DNA of 64,000 nt from Quadrisphaera setariae (GCF_008041935.1 NZ_VKAC01000014.1:65459-129458), one strand, 5' to 3'; shown: positions 17,219 through 25,255, numbered from the stretch's first letter. Notes: generated by a model not told the origin, from the sequence alone. Program-made: numbers and translations.

Positions 17219-17893
17219 TCAGCTGCGGGCGCTGGTACCGGCCTCACAGCGGGGAGCGGATGGGCGGTCCGCCAGGGCCCCGAGGACGAGTGGACTGCGC
17301 ACCAGGCCAGCGGCGCAGGTCAGTGCCCTGTCGATGCGCTCCAGCGCCTCCTGACGAGCCCGGGTGTTCCGCTGGGAGGGGTGGGGCACCGCCAGCGCCG
17401 GGAGCAGGACCGGCGGGTCCGCCTGGGTCGAGGCCGTCGCCAGCACGGCCGCTGCGGTGCCGCCGAAGGTGATGACCACCTGCAGCCGCGGCAGGTGTGC
17501 CAGCACCTGGCGCAACCGGGAGGCAGCTCGGGCCAGGTCGGGGGCGCGGTGCGGCGTGGTGGAGGCCCACGGCACCGCGTTCCACTTCACGCAGGCGCTG
17601 CGCGGCAGGCCCGCAGCCAGACGCCGGCTCCGCAGGAGCCGGTTCGTGGCATCGGCGTTGTCCTCTGAACACAGGTGCGAGCCCGCCGAGGAGGTGGTCG
17701 AGGGGGCCGGTGACTCCAGCAGCAGCAACACCGAGGCGGTGGTGCCGCCGTCGGCCGGGTCGAACCACGGGACCACTCGCTCCGGTTCCTCCTGCCTCCA
17801 GGTCTGCACCAGGGCGTTCAGCTCAGCCACGTGCGCCTCGAGCACACGGGCCCGTCGCTCCTCCGCCCAGGCAGTCGACTGCGGGCCCGTCAT
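17219..17893 (-). CDS. Uracil-DNA-glycosylase-like protein
   Basis: The 224-residue product starts at ATG 17893 behind a strong GGGAGGAG. It matches the uracil-DNA-glycosylase-like fold: VLLLLESPAPSTT in the first motif region, SEDNADATNRLLR, CVKWNAVPWAST near the catalytic loop and a C-terminal VPHPSQRN in the HPS motif. Family members remove uracil or act as nucleic-acid-binding relatives without activity. The usual catalytic GxDP motif of classical enzymes is not seen, so activity is open. It is convergent with the LysR gene and has no obvious partner. Confidence 0.65.
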   Translation of the reverse strand: MTGPQSTAWAEERRARVLEAHVAELNALVQTWRQEEPERVVPWFDPADGGTTASVLLLLESPAPSTTSSAGSHLCSEDNADATNRLLRSRRLAAGLPRSACVKWNAVPWASTTPHRAPDLARAASRLRQVLAHLPRLQVVITFGGTAAAVLATASTQADPPVLLPALAVPHPSQRNTRARQEALERIDRALTCAAGLVRSPLVLGALADRPSAPRCEAGTSARS

Positions 17894-17931
17894 ACCTACT
17901 CCTCCCTCGCCAGTCAACATCGGCACGCGCT

Positions 17932-17972
17932 ACCTCGGGTCGTCGCAGCCGAGTGCTGCGACGACCCGAGGT
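17932..17972. terminator. Perfect 18-bp stem-loop, likely terminator
   Basis: The arms 17932-17949 (ACCTCGGGTCGTCGCAGC) and 17955-17972 are exact reverse complements around CGAGT. It lies 3' of the leftward DUF305 operon and 5' of the glycosylase-like gene, which suits a terminator for the DUF305 transcript. Confidence 0.6.
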
Positions 17973-18234
17973 GCGGGCGTGCTCATCTTCCCTTCGACGG
18001 CGACGGTCTCCCAAGGGCCGCCTTCGGCCCACAGCTCTGGTCACCACCGCCACCCACGCGGGTATGAGGCTCTTCGGAGCGTCGAGGTGGGTCAGGCGTA
18101 GCCGTGACGACGATCTAACGAGCGGGCGGCGCGCAGGGCCAAGACCCTGCTTGAGGTTCGTCGACAAGGCGGCTATGAGGTGATCTCCCAACCGCATCTC
18201 ACTGCCGTCTCTCAGCAGCGTGCCCAGCTCCGCC

Positions 18235-19056
18235 CTACAGAGACTCCAGGAGCTGTCCCATCTCGGCGATCTCCGCGGTCTGGGAGGTCACGATCGCCCC
18301 GGCCAGCTCGATGGCCTGGGGGTTGGACCCCTCGGCCTGCTCGGTCTTGGCCATGTCGACAGCGCCCTGATGGTGCACGGCCATCTGCTCCAGGAAGAGC
18401 TTGTCGAACTCCGCGCCAGAGGCCCCCTCCAACGCGGCCATGTCCTGCTCGCTCATGCCCATGGAACCCATGGAACCCATCGAGCCCATCGAGCCCATCG
18501 AGCCCATCGAGCCCATCGAGCCCATCGAGCCCATCGAGCCCATGTCCATCGACCCGCCCATGGAGCTGCGGTCCATCGAGCCCATCTGCCCGCCGCCGGA
18601 GCCAGCCGTCGTCGGCGCGCCCCAGGCCTGCAACCACCCCGTCATCGAGGAGATCTCAGGGGTCTGGGTGGCCTGGATGCGCGAGGCGAGGTCACGCACC
18701 GCGGGGTCCCCGGCGCGGTCGGGCGCGAGCACCGCCATCGCCACCGCGCCCTGGTGGTGGACGATCATCTGCTGGGCGAACGTGATGTCGGCGTCGTTGT
18801 GCACTGCGGAGACCGCCGAGGAGGCCGAGGCCACGGCAGCCGGGTCAGGCGTGACCGCGGCCGAGCTCATCGGCGTCTGAGAGGCGGACGCGCTCGAACC
18901 GGGTGTGGCCGAGGACATCGAGGCCATGTCGTGTCCGCCGCCGGAGCAGGCGGCCAGGACCACCGCCAGGGCGACGACGCCGCCGCCGGCGCCCAGGGCT
19001 CGCAGGGCGGAGGTGCGGGCGAGGTGGTGACGCAGGTCGCAACTCGTGCGAGGCAT
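18235..19056 (-). CDS. DUF305 lipoprotein with Met-Gly-Ser repeat, probable copper protein
   Basis: DUF305 proteins are exported helical-bundle proteins linked to copper handling. The 273-residue product starts at ATG 19056 behind TAGGAG. It has a basic N-terminus, a hydrophobic signal and the lipobox VVLAACSGG, so it should be a lipoprotein. Two DUF305 half-repeats carry the signature DITFAQQMIVHHQGAVAMA and DKLFLEQMAVHHQGAVDMA. Between them is a run of MGS units coded by 9-bp repeats, giving a methionine-rich stretch suited to Cu(I) binding. Upstream in the same operon is a DUF6153 gene with a CsoR-like operator in front. Confidence 0.87.
   Translation of the reverse strand: MPRTSCDLRHHLARTSALRALGAGGGVVALAVVLAACSGGGHDMASMSSATPGSSASASQTPMSSAAVTPDPAAVASASSAVSAVHNDADITFAQQMIVHHQGAVAMAVLAPDRAGDPAVRDLASRIQATQTPEISSMTGWLQAWGAPTTAGSGGGQMGSMDRSSMGGSMDMGSMGSMGSMGSMGSMGSMGSMGSMGSMGMSEQDMAALEGASGAEFDKLFLEQMAVHHQGAVDMAKTEQAEGSNPQAIELAGAIVTSQTAEIAEMGQLLESL
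18458..18538. repeat. Nine 9-bp tandem units coding Met-Gly-Ser
   Basis: Two CCCATGGAA units are followed by seven perfect CCCATCGAG units on the + strand. On the coding strand they encode a run of Met-Gly-Ser in the DUF305 lipoprotein. Length should vary by slippage among relatives. Confidence 0.9.
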
Positions 19057-19107
19057 GACTCTCCTAGATGTGGGTGTGCGGATCACAGGGGCGGGGTGAG
19101 CCCGCTC

Positions 19108-19653
19108 CTAGACCCGGATCACGCACAGGGAGAGACCCAGCAGTTGGCCCTGAGGCGGGCCCCGGCGCTGGCGCCACCCGCCCGCTGCCGCACCACTGGG
19201 CAGTGAAAGCAGGGCCACCAGGACGACGGCGACCAGTACGGCCGCCCCGAGCGCAATCGCGGCGTTCACCTGGGGCGCGAAGAGGTCGCACGCGACGGCG
19301 TGCGCGTGAGTGTCGGGACCGTGATCGGTGCCGCCTGCTGGGTGTGCTGGCGCTGCCGCCGAGGGCTCCGACCCGGGACCGGTCCAGATCGCGGTGGGCC
19401 TCGCTCCCATCCACAGCGCAGCTGCCCACAGGAGATGGCTGGGGACGGGTGGGGAGGCCTGCACCTCGGTCATCGCTGCAGGTGTCGGGTCAGGTGTCGC
19501 GGCGTGAGCGCTCGAAGAGCCCACCCCGTCTGAAGTGCCCACCAACGGCGTGTGCATGGACAGGAGACCGACCAGAACGACCACGACCAGCAGCAGGAGC
19601 GCCCCGCGCAGAGACCGGCGGCGCTTCGCCGACCCTCCCTGCTGATCCCGCAT
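19108..19653 (-). CDS. DUF6153-like membrane protein
   Basis: The 181-residue product starts at ATG 19653. It has one N-terminal membrane helix (GALLLLVVVVLVGLLSM, about residues 15-31), a Ser/Pro-rich periplasmic stretch, a His-rich segment DHGPDTHAHAVACDLF and a second hydrophobic helix (AAIALGAAVLVAVVLVALL). The HxHAxxC pattern suggests metal contact. Proteins of this type are commonly found with DUF305 in actinobacterial copper operons. The CsoR-like dyad lies just upstream of its start and the DUF305 gene follows 51 bases after its stop, so the pair forms one leftward operon. Confidence 0.7.
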   Translation of the reverse strand: MRDQQGGSAKRRRSLRGALLLLVVVVLVGLLSMHTPLVGTSDGVGSSSAHAATPDPTPAAMTEVQASPPVPSHLLWAAALWMGARPTAIWTGPGSEPSAAAPAHPAGGTDHGPDTHAHAVACDLFAPQVNAAIALGAAVLVAVVLVALLSLPSGAAAGGWRQRRGPPQGQLLGLSLCVIRV

Positions 19654-19661
19654 GGGACGAC

Positions 19662-19680
19662 AATACCCCTGGGGGGTATT
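19662..19680. promoter_or_regulatory. CsoR/CstR-type operator
   Basis: The dyad AATACCCC-TGG-GGGGTATT lies nine bases before the DUF6153 start. The AT-flanked run of C and G is the hallmark of operators bound by CsoR-family repressors, which release DNA with Cu(I) (CsoR) or persulfide (CstR). No csoR gene is present in this window, so the regulator is presumably elsewhere in the genome. Confidence 0.7.
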
Positions 19681-19792
19681 AGTCGCGCTCCTCCCAACCG
19701 ACGCCGTGCTGCTGGACCAGGTCGACCTCGAGCCGGTTCTCACCACCGAGGTGCAGCCGCGACGGACCACCACGAGCCGGACCGGGCACGGC

Positions 19793-20173
19793 TCACACCG
19801 CCGCCACCAGGGACAGTCCCGCAGCCGCCGCCAGCAGCGTCCCTGACACCATCACCGCCAGATGGACCCCCGCCGCGCGCCACCGACCCTGCCTCGCCAG
19901 GCGCACCGTCTCGAAGGAGGCGGTGGAGAACGTGGTGTACCCACCCAGGAAGCCCGTCCCCACGATCAGCGCCGCCGCGCTCGGCGCGCCGCCGACGGTG
20001 ACCAGTCCCACGACCACCCCCAGGGCGAAGGACCCCGTGACGTTGATCAGGGTGGTGGCCCACGGCAGCACCGACCCACCGCGACGGTCCACGAACGCGG
20101 TGAACGCGCCGTCGGCGACGAACCGCGCAGCAGCGCCCAGCCCACCGGCCAGCGCTGCGAGGAGCTCGGTCAC
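19793..20173 (-). CDS. crcB: CrcB/FluC fluoride channel subunit (downstream)
   Basis: FluC proteins are small dual-topology fluoride channels; pairs of genes usually encode a heterodimer. The 126-residue product has four helices and the motifs GGLGAAARF, TLINVTGSFALG (channel Asn) and GTGFLGGYTTFSTASFE (phenylalanine-track and Na+-site region). The GTG 20173 overlaps the TGA of the other crcB gene (GTGA). A longer frame further upstream runs through the other crcB out of frame and is not real. It is third in the riboswitch-led operon. Confidence 0.92.
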   Translation of the reverse strand: MTELLAALAGGLGAAARFVADGAFTAFVDRRGGSVLPWATTLINVTGSFALGVVVGLVTVGGAPSAAALIVGTGFLGGYTTFSTASFETVRLARQGRWRAAGVHLAVMVSGTLLAAAAGLSLVAAV

Positions 20174-20664
20174 ACCGACCGCCTCCGGCGCAGCCCAGCT
20201 GCGGCCACACCGGCCAGGGTGGCCACCGCTCCCAGCATCAGCGTGGCGGCCACGTAGGCCAGCGCCAGGCCGAGCTGGCCGGCGCGCAGCAGCTCGTCGG
20301 TGTCCACGGCGAAGGAGCTGTAGGTGGTGAACGCCCCGCAGAACCCCGTGCCCGCCCACAGCCGCGCCAACCGGCGGCGTCCCTGATCGGGCCCGGCATC
20401 GGACAGGCCCTGCAGCAGCAGTCCCAGCACGAAGGCGCCGACGACGTTGACCACGAAGGTGGCCAGGGGGAACCCCGCCGGCGCCGGGCTCAGGTGGGTC
20501 ACCCCGATGCGGGCGGCGGCCCCCAGGACTCCTCCGGAGGCGACCCACAGGATGAGTCGTGGCTGCAGGTGCAGCGGCCGCCGGGAGGTCCGTTCAGCTT
20601 CGGTGACCTCCGAGTCGGGATCGACCGGCTGGGGCTGGGACTGTGGGCTGCTGGGCGGGGTCAC
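20170..20664 (-). CDS. crcB: CrcB/FluC fluoride channel subunit (upstream)
   Basis: The 164-residue product has a 40-residue polar N-terminal extension, then four helices with GGVLGAAARIGV, FVVNVVGAFVLG and GTGFCGAFTTYSSFAVD. The two paralogues differ at the signature positions (NVVGA against NVTGS, YSSF against FSTA), as expected for non-equivalent halves of a heterodimeric channel. The GTG 20664 overlaps the UspA stop, and its own stop overlaps the next crcB start, so all three genes are translationally coupled. Confidence 0.92.
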   Translation of the reverse strand: MTPPSSPQSQPQPVDPDSEVTEAERTSRRPLHLQPRLILWVASGGVLGAAARIGVTHLSPAPAGFPLATFVVNVVGAFVLGLLLQGLSDAGPDQGRRRLARLWAGTGFCGAFTTYSSFAVDTDELLRAGQLGLALAYVAATLMLGAVATLAGVAAAGLRRRRSV

Positions 20665-21260
20665 CGCCGCACCGCCCTCTCGTGCGCAAGGCCGTCACCG
20701 TGGGGCACCACGAGCACCGGGCGGTGCTGGCGGTGGGCCAGGTGGACCGCGACCGAACCGCTGAAGACCTCACCCACCGATCCTCGCCAGCCCCCCGCAC
20801 CGGCACCTACCACGATCACTCGCGCGTCGACGCGCTCGGCCGCCGCCGCGAGCTCGCGGACCGGGTCGCCCGTGACGTGCACCGTGGTGACAGGCACGCC
20901 ACCGGCGGCCGCTTGGACGAGGTCGTCCAGGTCAGCGCATTCCCGGCTGCCGTCCTCGCCCTCACCCCCGTCCTCACTCCCGTCCTCGCTGGCAGCGGCA
21001 TCGCCACCGCTGTCGGGGTCGATGGGAAACCAGTGCTCCTGGCCGTCGGGGCCGCTGCGGCGGTAGTGGGTGGTGTCCACGTGCACCGCGAGCAGTGAGC
21101 CGCCGAGGTCACGGGCCAGGGCTGCAGCTTCGTGCAGCACCCGCGCAAGTTGGCCGGGAAGGACGCCGACGACCACGGTGGGCCGTGAGTCGCGGTGATC
21201 TCGGTGGTCACGGTGGTCGGTCGAGGGCCGGGTCGGTGGTTGGATCGGTGATGAAGACAT
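20661..21260 (-). CDS. Universal stress protein (UspA) family, first gene of the fluoride operon
   Basis: The 199-residue product starts at ATG 21260 behind GGCAGGAGG. It has the UspA nucleotide-binding fold: TVVVGVLPGQLARVLHEAAALARDLGGSLLAVHVD at the N-terminus and the C-terminal VIVVGAGAGGWRGSVGEVFSGSVAVHLAHRQHRPVLVV, containing the G-x2-G…G-S ATP loop. A 20-residue acidic insertion (SEDGSEDGGEGEDGS) sits mid-protein. It heads the operon under the fluoride riboswitch and overlaps the first crcB, so a role in fluoride response is inferred. Confidence 0.85.
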   Translation of the reverse strand: MSSSPIQPPTRPSTDHRDHRDHRDSRPTVVVGVLPGQLARVLHEAAALARDLGGSLLAVHVDTTHYRRSGPDGQEHWFPIDPDSGGDAAASEDGSEDGGEGEDGSRECADLDDLVQAAAGGVPVTTVHVTGDPVRELAAAAERVDARVIVVGAGAGGWRGSVGEVFSGSVAVHLAHRQHRPVLVVPHGDGLAHERAVRR

Positions 21261-21282
21261 GGTCCTCCTGCCCACGTCCAGC

Positions 21283-21352
21283 GGACAGGAACCATCAGCC
21301 GAGTGGCGGTTCGGGCTGGTGCACAGCCCCGGCGGGATCCATCGCCGCAAGG
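21283..21352 (-). promoter_or_regulatory. Fluoride riboswitch (crcB RNA motif)
   Basis: Read on the minus strand, the uspA-crcB-crcB leader contains GGCGATGGATCCCGCC, a variable GGGCTG…CAGCCC hairpin, AACCGCC, then GGCTGATGGTTCCTG. These are the conserved pieces of the fluoride riboswitch in order: GGxGATGG with its closing GCC arm, AACCGC, CTGATG, and a final strand complementary to the first loop. It ends about 23 bases before the uspA start. The conserved bases and the fluoride channel genes downstream support each other. Confidence 0.85.
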
Positions 21353-21458
21353 AGCGTACTGCCGCCCGGTGCACGCTCGCCCGCGAGACCTGAGGACCCC
21401 CGTCCCGAGCATCCACACGACTCATCGCCATCTCCTGGGTGTTTGCCCACAGCGGTGC

Positions 21459-22511
21459 TCAGCTGCCGAGCAGGCGCACCCCCGTGTAGGCCACCCCCGC
21501 CACCAGCACCCACGAGCTCAGGCCCAGCACCAGCGCCCGGCCCCCGGTGCGCCGCAGCACCGCCACGTGGATGCCCGTGCCCAGCCCCACCAGCGCCGCC
21601 ACCAGCAGCACCTCCTGCACGGTCTTGGCCGCCGACAGCACCCCCGCCGGTACCCACCCGGTGCTGGTCAGCGCGATCGCGGCGAGGAACCCGACCACGA
21701 ACAGCGGCACCAGCGGAGGTCGCCGGCCCGCGACCGCGGTGCCTGAGGCCGCAGCGCGGCGGCTGCGGGCCAGAGCGACCCCGGCCACCAGCGGCGCCAG
21801 CAGCACCACCCGGCTGAGCTTGACCACCACCGCCGCCGTCAGCGCCCCCGGCACCCGGGAGGCGGTGGCCACCGTCTGACCGACGTCATGGACGCTGGCA
21901 CCCACCCAGGACCCGAATGCCGCCGGGTCCAGCCCCAGCGGCCCGCGCAGCAGCGGGAGCAACACGATCGCCAGGCTCCCGCAAAGGGTCACCAGCGCGA
22001 TCGCGACCGCGGTGTCGTCCTCATCGCCGTCGGCGACGTCCTTCATTGCCGCCACCGCCGAGGCACCGCAGATGGAGAACCCGGTCGCCACCAGCAGGGC
22101 CCGTGCGGGCGGGACCCCCAGCCAGCGGCCGATCAAGCGGGTACCGGTGAAGGTGACCGCCACCGTGATCACCACCACCGCCAGTCCGCTCAGGCCCAGG
22201 GCCGCCAGCTGCGGCAGGGCCAGCTGCAGGCCCAGCAGCACTACCGCGATCCGCAGGAGGCGCCGGGCGGCGAACGCCGTCCCCGGGCGCAGCGCCGCGC
22301 CGTGCAGGCCGGCGTTGGCCAGCATCGCACCCAGCACCACCGCCGCAGTCGAAGCGTTGAGCCCCGGCAGCAGGTGGGCGGCAGCGAAGGAGAGCGCCGT
22401 GGCGCCCGCCACCACGGCGAGCCCGGGCAGCAGGTCGCGCTGCGCCGGCAGCCGGGCCAGCAACCCGGCGCGGGTGCTCGTCGTGCTGCTGCCTGGTCCT
22501 GCGGTCATCAT
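21459..22511 (-). CDS. YeiH/UPF0324 family putative sulfate/sulfite exporter
   Basis: The 350-residue product has about ten membrane helices and the family signature segments LNASTAAVVLGAMLANAG, LLRIAVVLLGLQLAL, GFSICGASAVAAM and WVGASVHDVGQTVATAS. In enterobacteria YeiH is next to and controlled by the LysR regulator YeiE, which senses sulfite; here too a LysR gene is divergent. Export of sulfite or a related anion is therefore plausible. Two adjacent ATG codons (22511, 22508) can start translation. Confidence 0.85.
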   Translation of the reverse strand: MMTAGPGSSTTSTRAGLLARLPAQRDLLPGLAVVAGATALSFAAAHLLPGLNASTAAVVLGAMLANAGLHGAALRPGTAFAARRLLRIAVVLLGLQLALPQLAALGLSGLAVVVITVAVTFTGTRLIGRWLGVPPARALLVATGFSICGASAVAAMKDVADGDEDDTAVAIALVTLCGSLAIVLLPLLRGPLGLDPAAFGSWVGASVHDVGQTVATASRVPGALTAAVVVKLSRVVLLAPLVAGVALARSRRAAASGTAVAGRRPPLVPLFVVGFLAAIALTSTGWVPAGVLSAAKTVQEVLLVAALVGLGTGIHVAVLRRTGGRALVLGLSSWVLVAGVAYTGVRLLGS

Positions 22512-22691
22512 GCTGGTGCGGCTCCCGTGTCATCGCTGTCGTCTGCACCACTGCTGTCAGCTCCGCCGCCGTCGCCGCGACCGCGGTTCGCGCCCGGCTC
22601 AGGGCTGGTGGTGACGACGAGCACCGTGGTGCGCCTCCCCCAGCGTGGTCGTGCGCCCGCTGCGCCAGTAGGGGTCTTCTCCTGCTGAGCT

Positions 22692-22708
22692 CATCAGCGG
22701 CGCTGATG
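22692..22708. promoter_or_regulatory. Dyad overlapping the LysR start, candidate operator
   Basis: CATCAGC-GGC-GCTGATG is a perfect inverted repeat whose last three bases are the ATG at 22706. If it is the operator of the LysR protein, the true start is more likely the GTG at 22739, leaving the site in the intergenic region. Confidence 0.45.
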
Positions 22709-23656
22709 GGTGGGGCTCCGGACGGCTACCGTGAGCCGGTGGCGCTGGAACGGGTCCCCGACCTGGACTCCCTGCAGCTGCTGCTGAGGGTGGCAGCCAC
22801 CGGCAGCCTGGGGCGCGCCGCGGGCGAGCACGGCATCAGCCAGCCCGCGGTCTCAGCGCGCATCCGCACCATGGAGCGGCTCATCGGGGTGCCGCTAATC
22901 GTCCGCGGCCCCCGGGGATCCACCCTCACCCCGGCCGGGGAGCTGGTGGCGGGCTGGGCGCAGCAGGTGCTCGCAGCCGCACAGGCGCTGGACGCGGGCG
23001 CCAGCTCACTGCGCGGGGAAGGCGCCAGCCGGCTGCGGGTGGCCGCCAGCATGACCGTGGCCGAGCACCTGCTGCCCGGGTGGCTGGTGCGCCTGGCCCA
23101 GCAGCGCCCCCAGACGCAGGTGAGCCTGCGGGCGATGAACTCCGTGGAGGTCGCTGCCGCGGTGCTCACCGGGGAGGCTGAGCTGGGGTTCGTCGAAGGC
23201 CCCGACCTCCCCGCGGGACTGAACGCGCGCGTGGTGGCCCGTGACTGGCTGGTCGTCGTCGTCGCCCCTGCACACGCATGGGCGCGGCGCCGCTCACCGG
23301 TGAGCGCAGCCGAGCTGGCTACGACGCGGCTGGTGCAGCGCGAGCCCACCTCCGGCACCCGCGCCGCCCTCGAGACCGCGCTGCACGCAGCCCTGGGTGA
23401 GCCGGTCAGTGCGGTGCCGCTGCTGGAGCTGTCGACCGCCAGCGCGATCCGCGCGGCCGTGGCCAGCGGCGCCGGTCCGGCGGTGCTAAGCGAGCAAGCC
23501 GTGCGCGACGACGTGGTTGCTGGTCGTCTCGTCGAGGTCGAGGTCGGTGGTGTGGACCTGACCCGGGTGCTGAGGGCGGTGTGGCCGCACGGGCAGCGCC
23601 TGAGCGGTCCCGCTCAAGAGCTGCTGGCCCTTGCTGGTGGAGCACCACGGACGTGA
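22706..23656 (+). CDS. LysR-type regulator, divergent from YeiH
   Basis: The 316-residue product (305 if GTG 22739 is used) has the LysR HTH (LDSLQLLLRVAATGSLGRAAGEHGISQPAVSARIRTME) and a binding domain that matches the 16.2-kb LysR over its whole length: VAASMTVAEHLLPGWL, VPLLELSTASAIRAAVASGAG, LRAVWPHGQRLSGPAQ. Position next to yeiH and the paralogous pair TDT/LysR suggest a YeiE-like sulfite sensor. That ligand assignment is inference from context. Confidence 0.88.
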   Translation: MGGAPDGYREPVALERVPDLDSLQLLLRVAATGSLGRAAGEHGISQPAVSARIRTMERLIGVPLIVRGPRGSTLTPAGELVAGWAQQVLAAAQALDAGASSLRGEGASRLRVAASMTVAEHLLPGWLVRLAQQRPQTQVSLRAMNSVEVAAAVLTGEAELGFVEGPDLPAGLNARVVARDWLVVVVAPAHAWARRRSPVSAAELATTRLVQREPTSGTRAALETALHAALGEPVSAVPLLELSTASAIRAAVASGAGPAVLSEQAVRDDVVAGRLVEVEVGGVDLTRVLRAVWPHGQRLSGPAQELLALAGGAPRT

Positions 23657-23818
23657 GCGACCGCGACATCGCCGAGAAGGCGTCGGCCCAATCCGGTGAG
23701 CCATCCCACCTGCGACGGCTGGCGGCGTCGGCCGGTGAAGCGGCCCGAGGGCCTCACGTCGTCCGGTGACCGGTCGTCAGCGAGACGACGGACCGATTCC
23801 TGCCCCCCTCACAGCCGC

Positions 23819-24190
23819 TCACGCCTCAAGCCGCTCAGCTGCGCCCACCCACTGGATGAGGCGTCGCTCGGCGCCCAGGCCGTCAGCCCAGCCGACGTCA
23901 AGGACTTCTCCACGACCGGTGGGGTCCCACAGGTCGTCCCAAAAGACGATCTCCGCCAAGACGGGTGGCGGAGGGGTCGGCGCGAAGAGGCTGACGTGCA
24001 GTTGCAGGTTGTAGCGCCTGCCGAGGATGGGACCGCCGTCGAACTCGCGATACAGCACCACCACGTCCCGCTCACCGAAGGCACCGCACGCCACGAGTTC
24101 GGGTGCGCTGGGGTCACGGCTGCCCTCCTCTTCAGCGATCTGACGGAGTGCGAGCAGGAACTCCTGACGGTAGCCGTGACCTTCCCTCAC
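23819..24190 (-). CDS. Hypothetical protein, 123 aa
   Basis: I do not recognise the family. The product is soluble and mixed alpha/beta (GYRQEFLLALRQIAEEEGSRDP… DVVVLYREFDGGPILGRRYNLQLHVSLF… EIVFWDDLWDPTG), with an aromatic, acidic C-terminal part and no signal or membrane segment. The start is GTG 24190. It follows the arsN-like gene by 70 bases on the same strand, so it may be read from the arsR-arsN promoter, but nothing in it points to arsenic. Confidence 0.6.
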   Translation of the reverse strand: MREGHGYRQEFLLALRQIAEEEGSRDPSAPELVACGAFGERDVVVLYREFDGGPILGRRYNLQLHVSLFAPTPPPPVLAEIVFWDDLWDPTGRGEVLDVGWADGLGAERRLIQWVGAAERLEA

Positions 24191-24260
24191 GCCACTGAGT
24201 GTGGATCACCACTCATCAGACGTGCAGGCGTTCGGAGAGCGGTCCCTGGGTGCAACAGGC

Positions 24261-24791
24261 TTAGAGCGAGGCGCTACGGCGCTCGAGCAGCACCACGTCT
24301 CGCCACTGCCCCACCATCGGGCCGTGGCTCATCCGCCCGAGCCGCTGGCGCACCCCAACGGTGCGGAAGCCGGCGGCGGCGTGCAGCGCCAAGCTGGCGG
24401 TGTTCTCCGGGAAGACGCCCGACTGGATCGTCCAGACGCCGGCGGCCTCGGTGGAGGCGACCAGCGCGTCCAGCAGCAGCCGGCCCACTCCGCGGCACTG
24501 CGCGTCTGGGGCGACGTAGACGGAGTGCTCCACCACCCCGGCGTAGACGCAGCGGTCCGAGACCGCCACGACGGCTGCCCATCCCAGCACTCGCCCTGCG
24601 GCGTCGACGGCGACGAGGCGGTGCTCGGGCGCCTTGGCGGCGTCGAGGTCCTCCCACCTCGGCGGGGACGCCTCGAAGGTGGCATGGCCGGTGGCGATGC
24701 CGGAGGCGTAGATCTCGTGGACAGCCGACCAGTCCTGCGCGGTCATCGGCCGGACGGCCACATCACTGCCACCGACGTCGGTGCCGCCCAT
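24261..24791 (-). CDS. arsN: GNAT acetyltransferase, PAT/ArsN1-like
   Basis: GNAT enzymes of the phosphinothricin acetyltransferase group acetylate the amino group of phosphinothricin, methionine sulfoximine or the arsenical antibiotic arsinothricin. The 176-residue product has the full family pattern: VRPMTAQDWSAVHEIYASGIATGHATFE, VVEHSVYVAPDAQCRGVGRLLLDALV (acetyl-CoA loop CRGVGR) and FPENTASLALHAAAGFRTVGVRQRLGRM. In phosphinothricin enzymes alone one would call it pat. Here it lies directly downstream of arsR, within an arsenic island, so ArsN1 (arsinothricin N-acetyltransferase) is the better call. The ATG 24791 follows AGGGGAACC. Confidence 0.75.
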   Translation of the reverse strand: MGGTDVGGSDVAVRPMTAQDWSAVHEIYASGIATGHATFEASPPRWEDLDAAKAPEHRLVAVDAAGRVLGWAAVVAVSDRCVYAGVVEHSVYVAPDAQCRGVGRLLLDALVASTEAAGVWTIQSGVFPENTASLALHAAAGFRTVGVRQRLGRMSHGPMVGQWRDVVLLERRSASL

Positions 24792-24837
24792 CGCCAGGTT
24801 CCCCTTCCGCCGCGTTCGCCCCGGTCCCTCGGGCTGA

Positions 24838-25215
24838 TCAGCAGGTGGTCAGGACCCCGGCCAGGGAGTCAAGGGCGCCGGGGACCAAGGCGTAGTAGGC
24901 CCACACACCCCGCTTGTCCCGGGTCAGCAGCCCCGCCTCCACCAGCACCTTCAGGTGGTGGCTGACGGTGGGCTGGGTCAGGCCGAGCGGCTCGGTCAGG
25001 TCACACACGCAGGCCTCGCCGCCCTCGTGGGCAGCGACCAGGCTGAGCAGTCGCAGCCGCGCGGGGTCGGCCAGGGCCTTGAGTGTGCGGGCCAGGACGA
25101 CGGCGTCCTCGGCCCCGAGGGGCTCGCGCGCCAGCGGAGCACAGCAGGCAACGCCTGCTGTCGCGCCCTCGCTCGACGAGCGCGCGGACGGGGCGATCTG
25201 CACAGCGGTGGCCAT
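24838..25215 (-). CDS. arsR: ArsR-family arsenic repressor
   Basis: The 125-residue product has the winged-helix fold (LARTLKALADPARLRLLSLVAAHEGGEACVCDLTEPLGLTQPTVSHHLKVLVEAGLL). The CVCDL motif in the DNA-recognition region matches the As(III)-binding cysteines of classical ArsR. Two extra cysteines lie at the N-terminus (GVACCAPL) and one ends the protein, so other Cys arrangements are possible. It is divergent from arsM and is followed by the arsN-like gene. The start is ATG 25215. Confidence 0.92.
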   Translation of the reverse strand: MATAVQIAPSARSSSEGATAGVACCAPLAREPLGAEDAVVLARTLKALADPARLRLLSLVAAHEGGEACVCDLTEPLGLTQPTVSHHLKVLVEAGLLTRDKRGVWAYYALVPGALDSLAGVLTTC

Positions 25216-25255
25216 CGCTGGAGTCTGTCACCAGACATTCACTTCTGTCGATATT

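Noticed and set aside
18458..18538. Regulatory iterons
   Set aside because: The 9-bp units are inside the DUF305 reading frame and encode Met-Gly-Ser.
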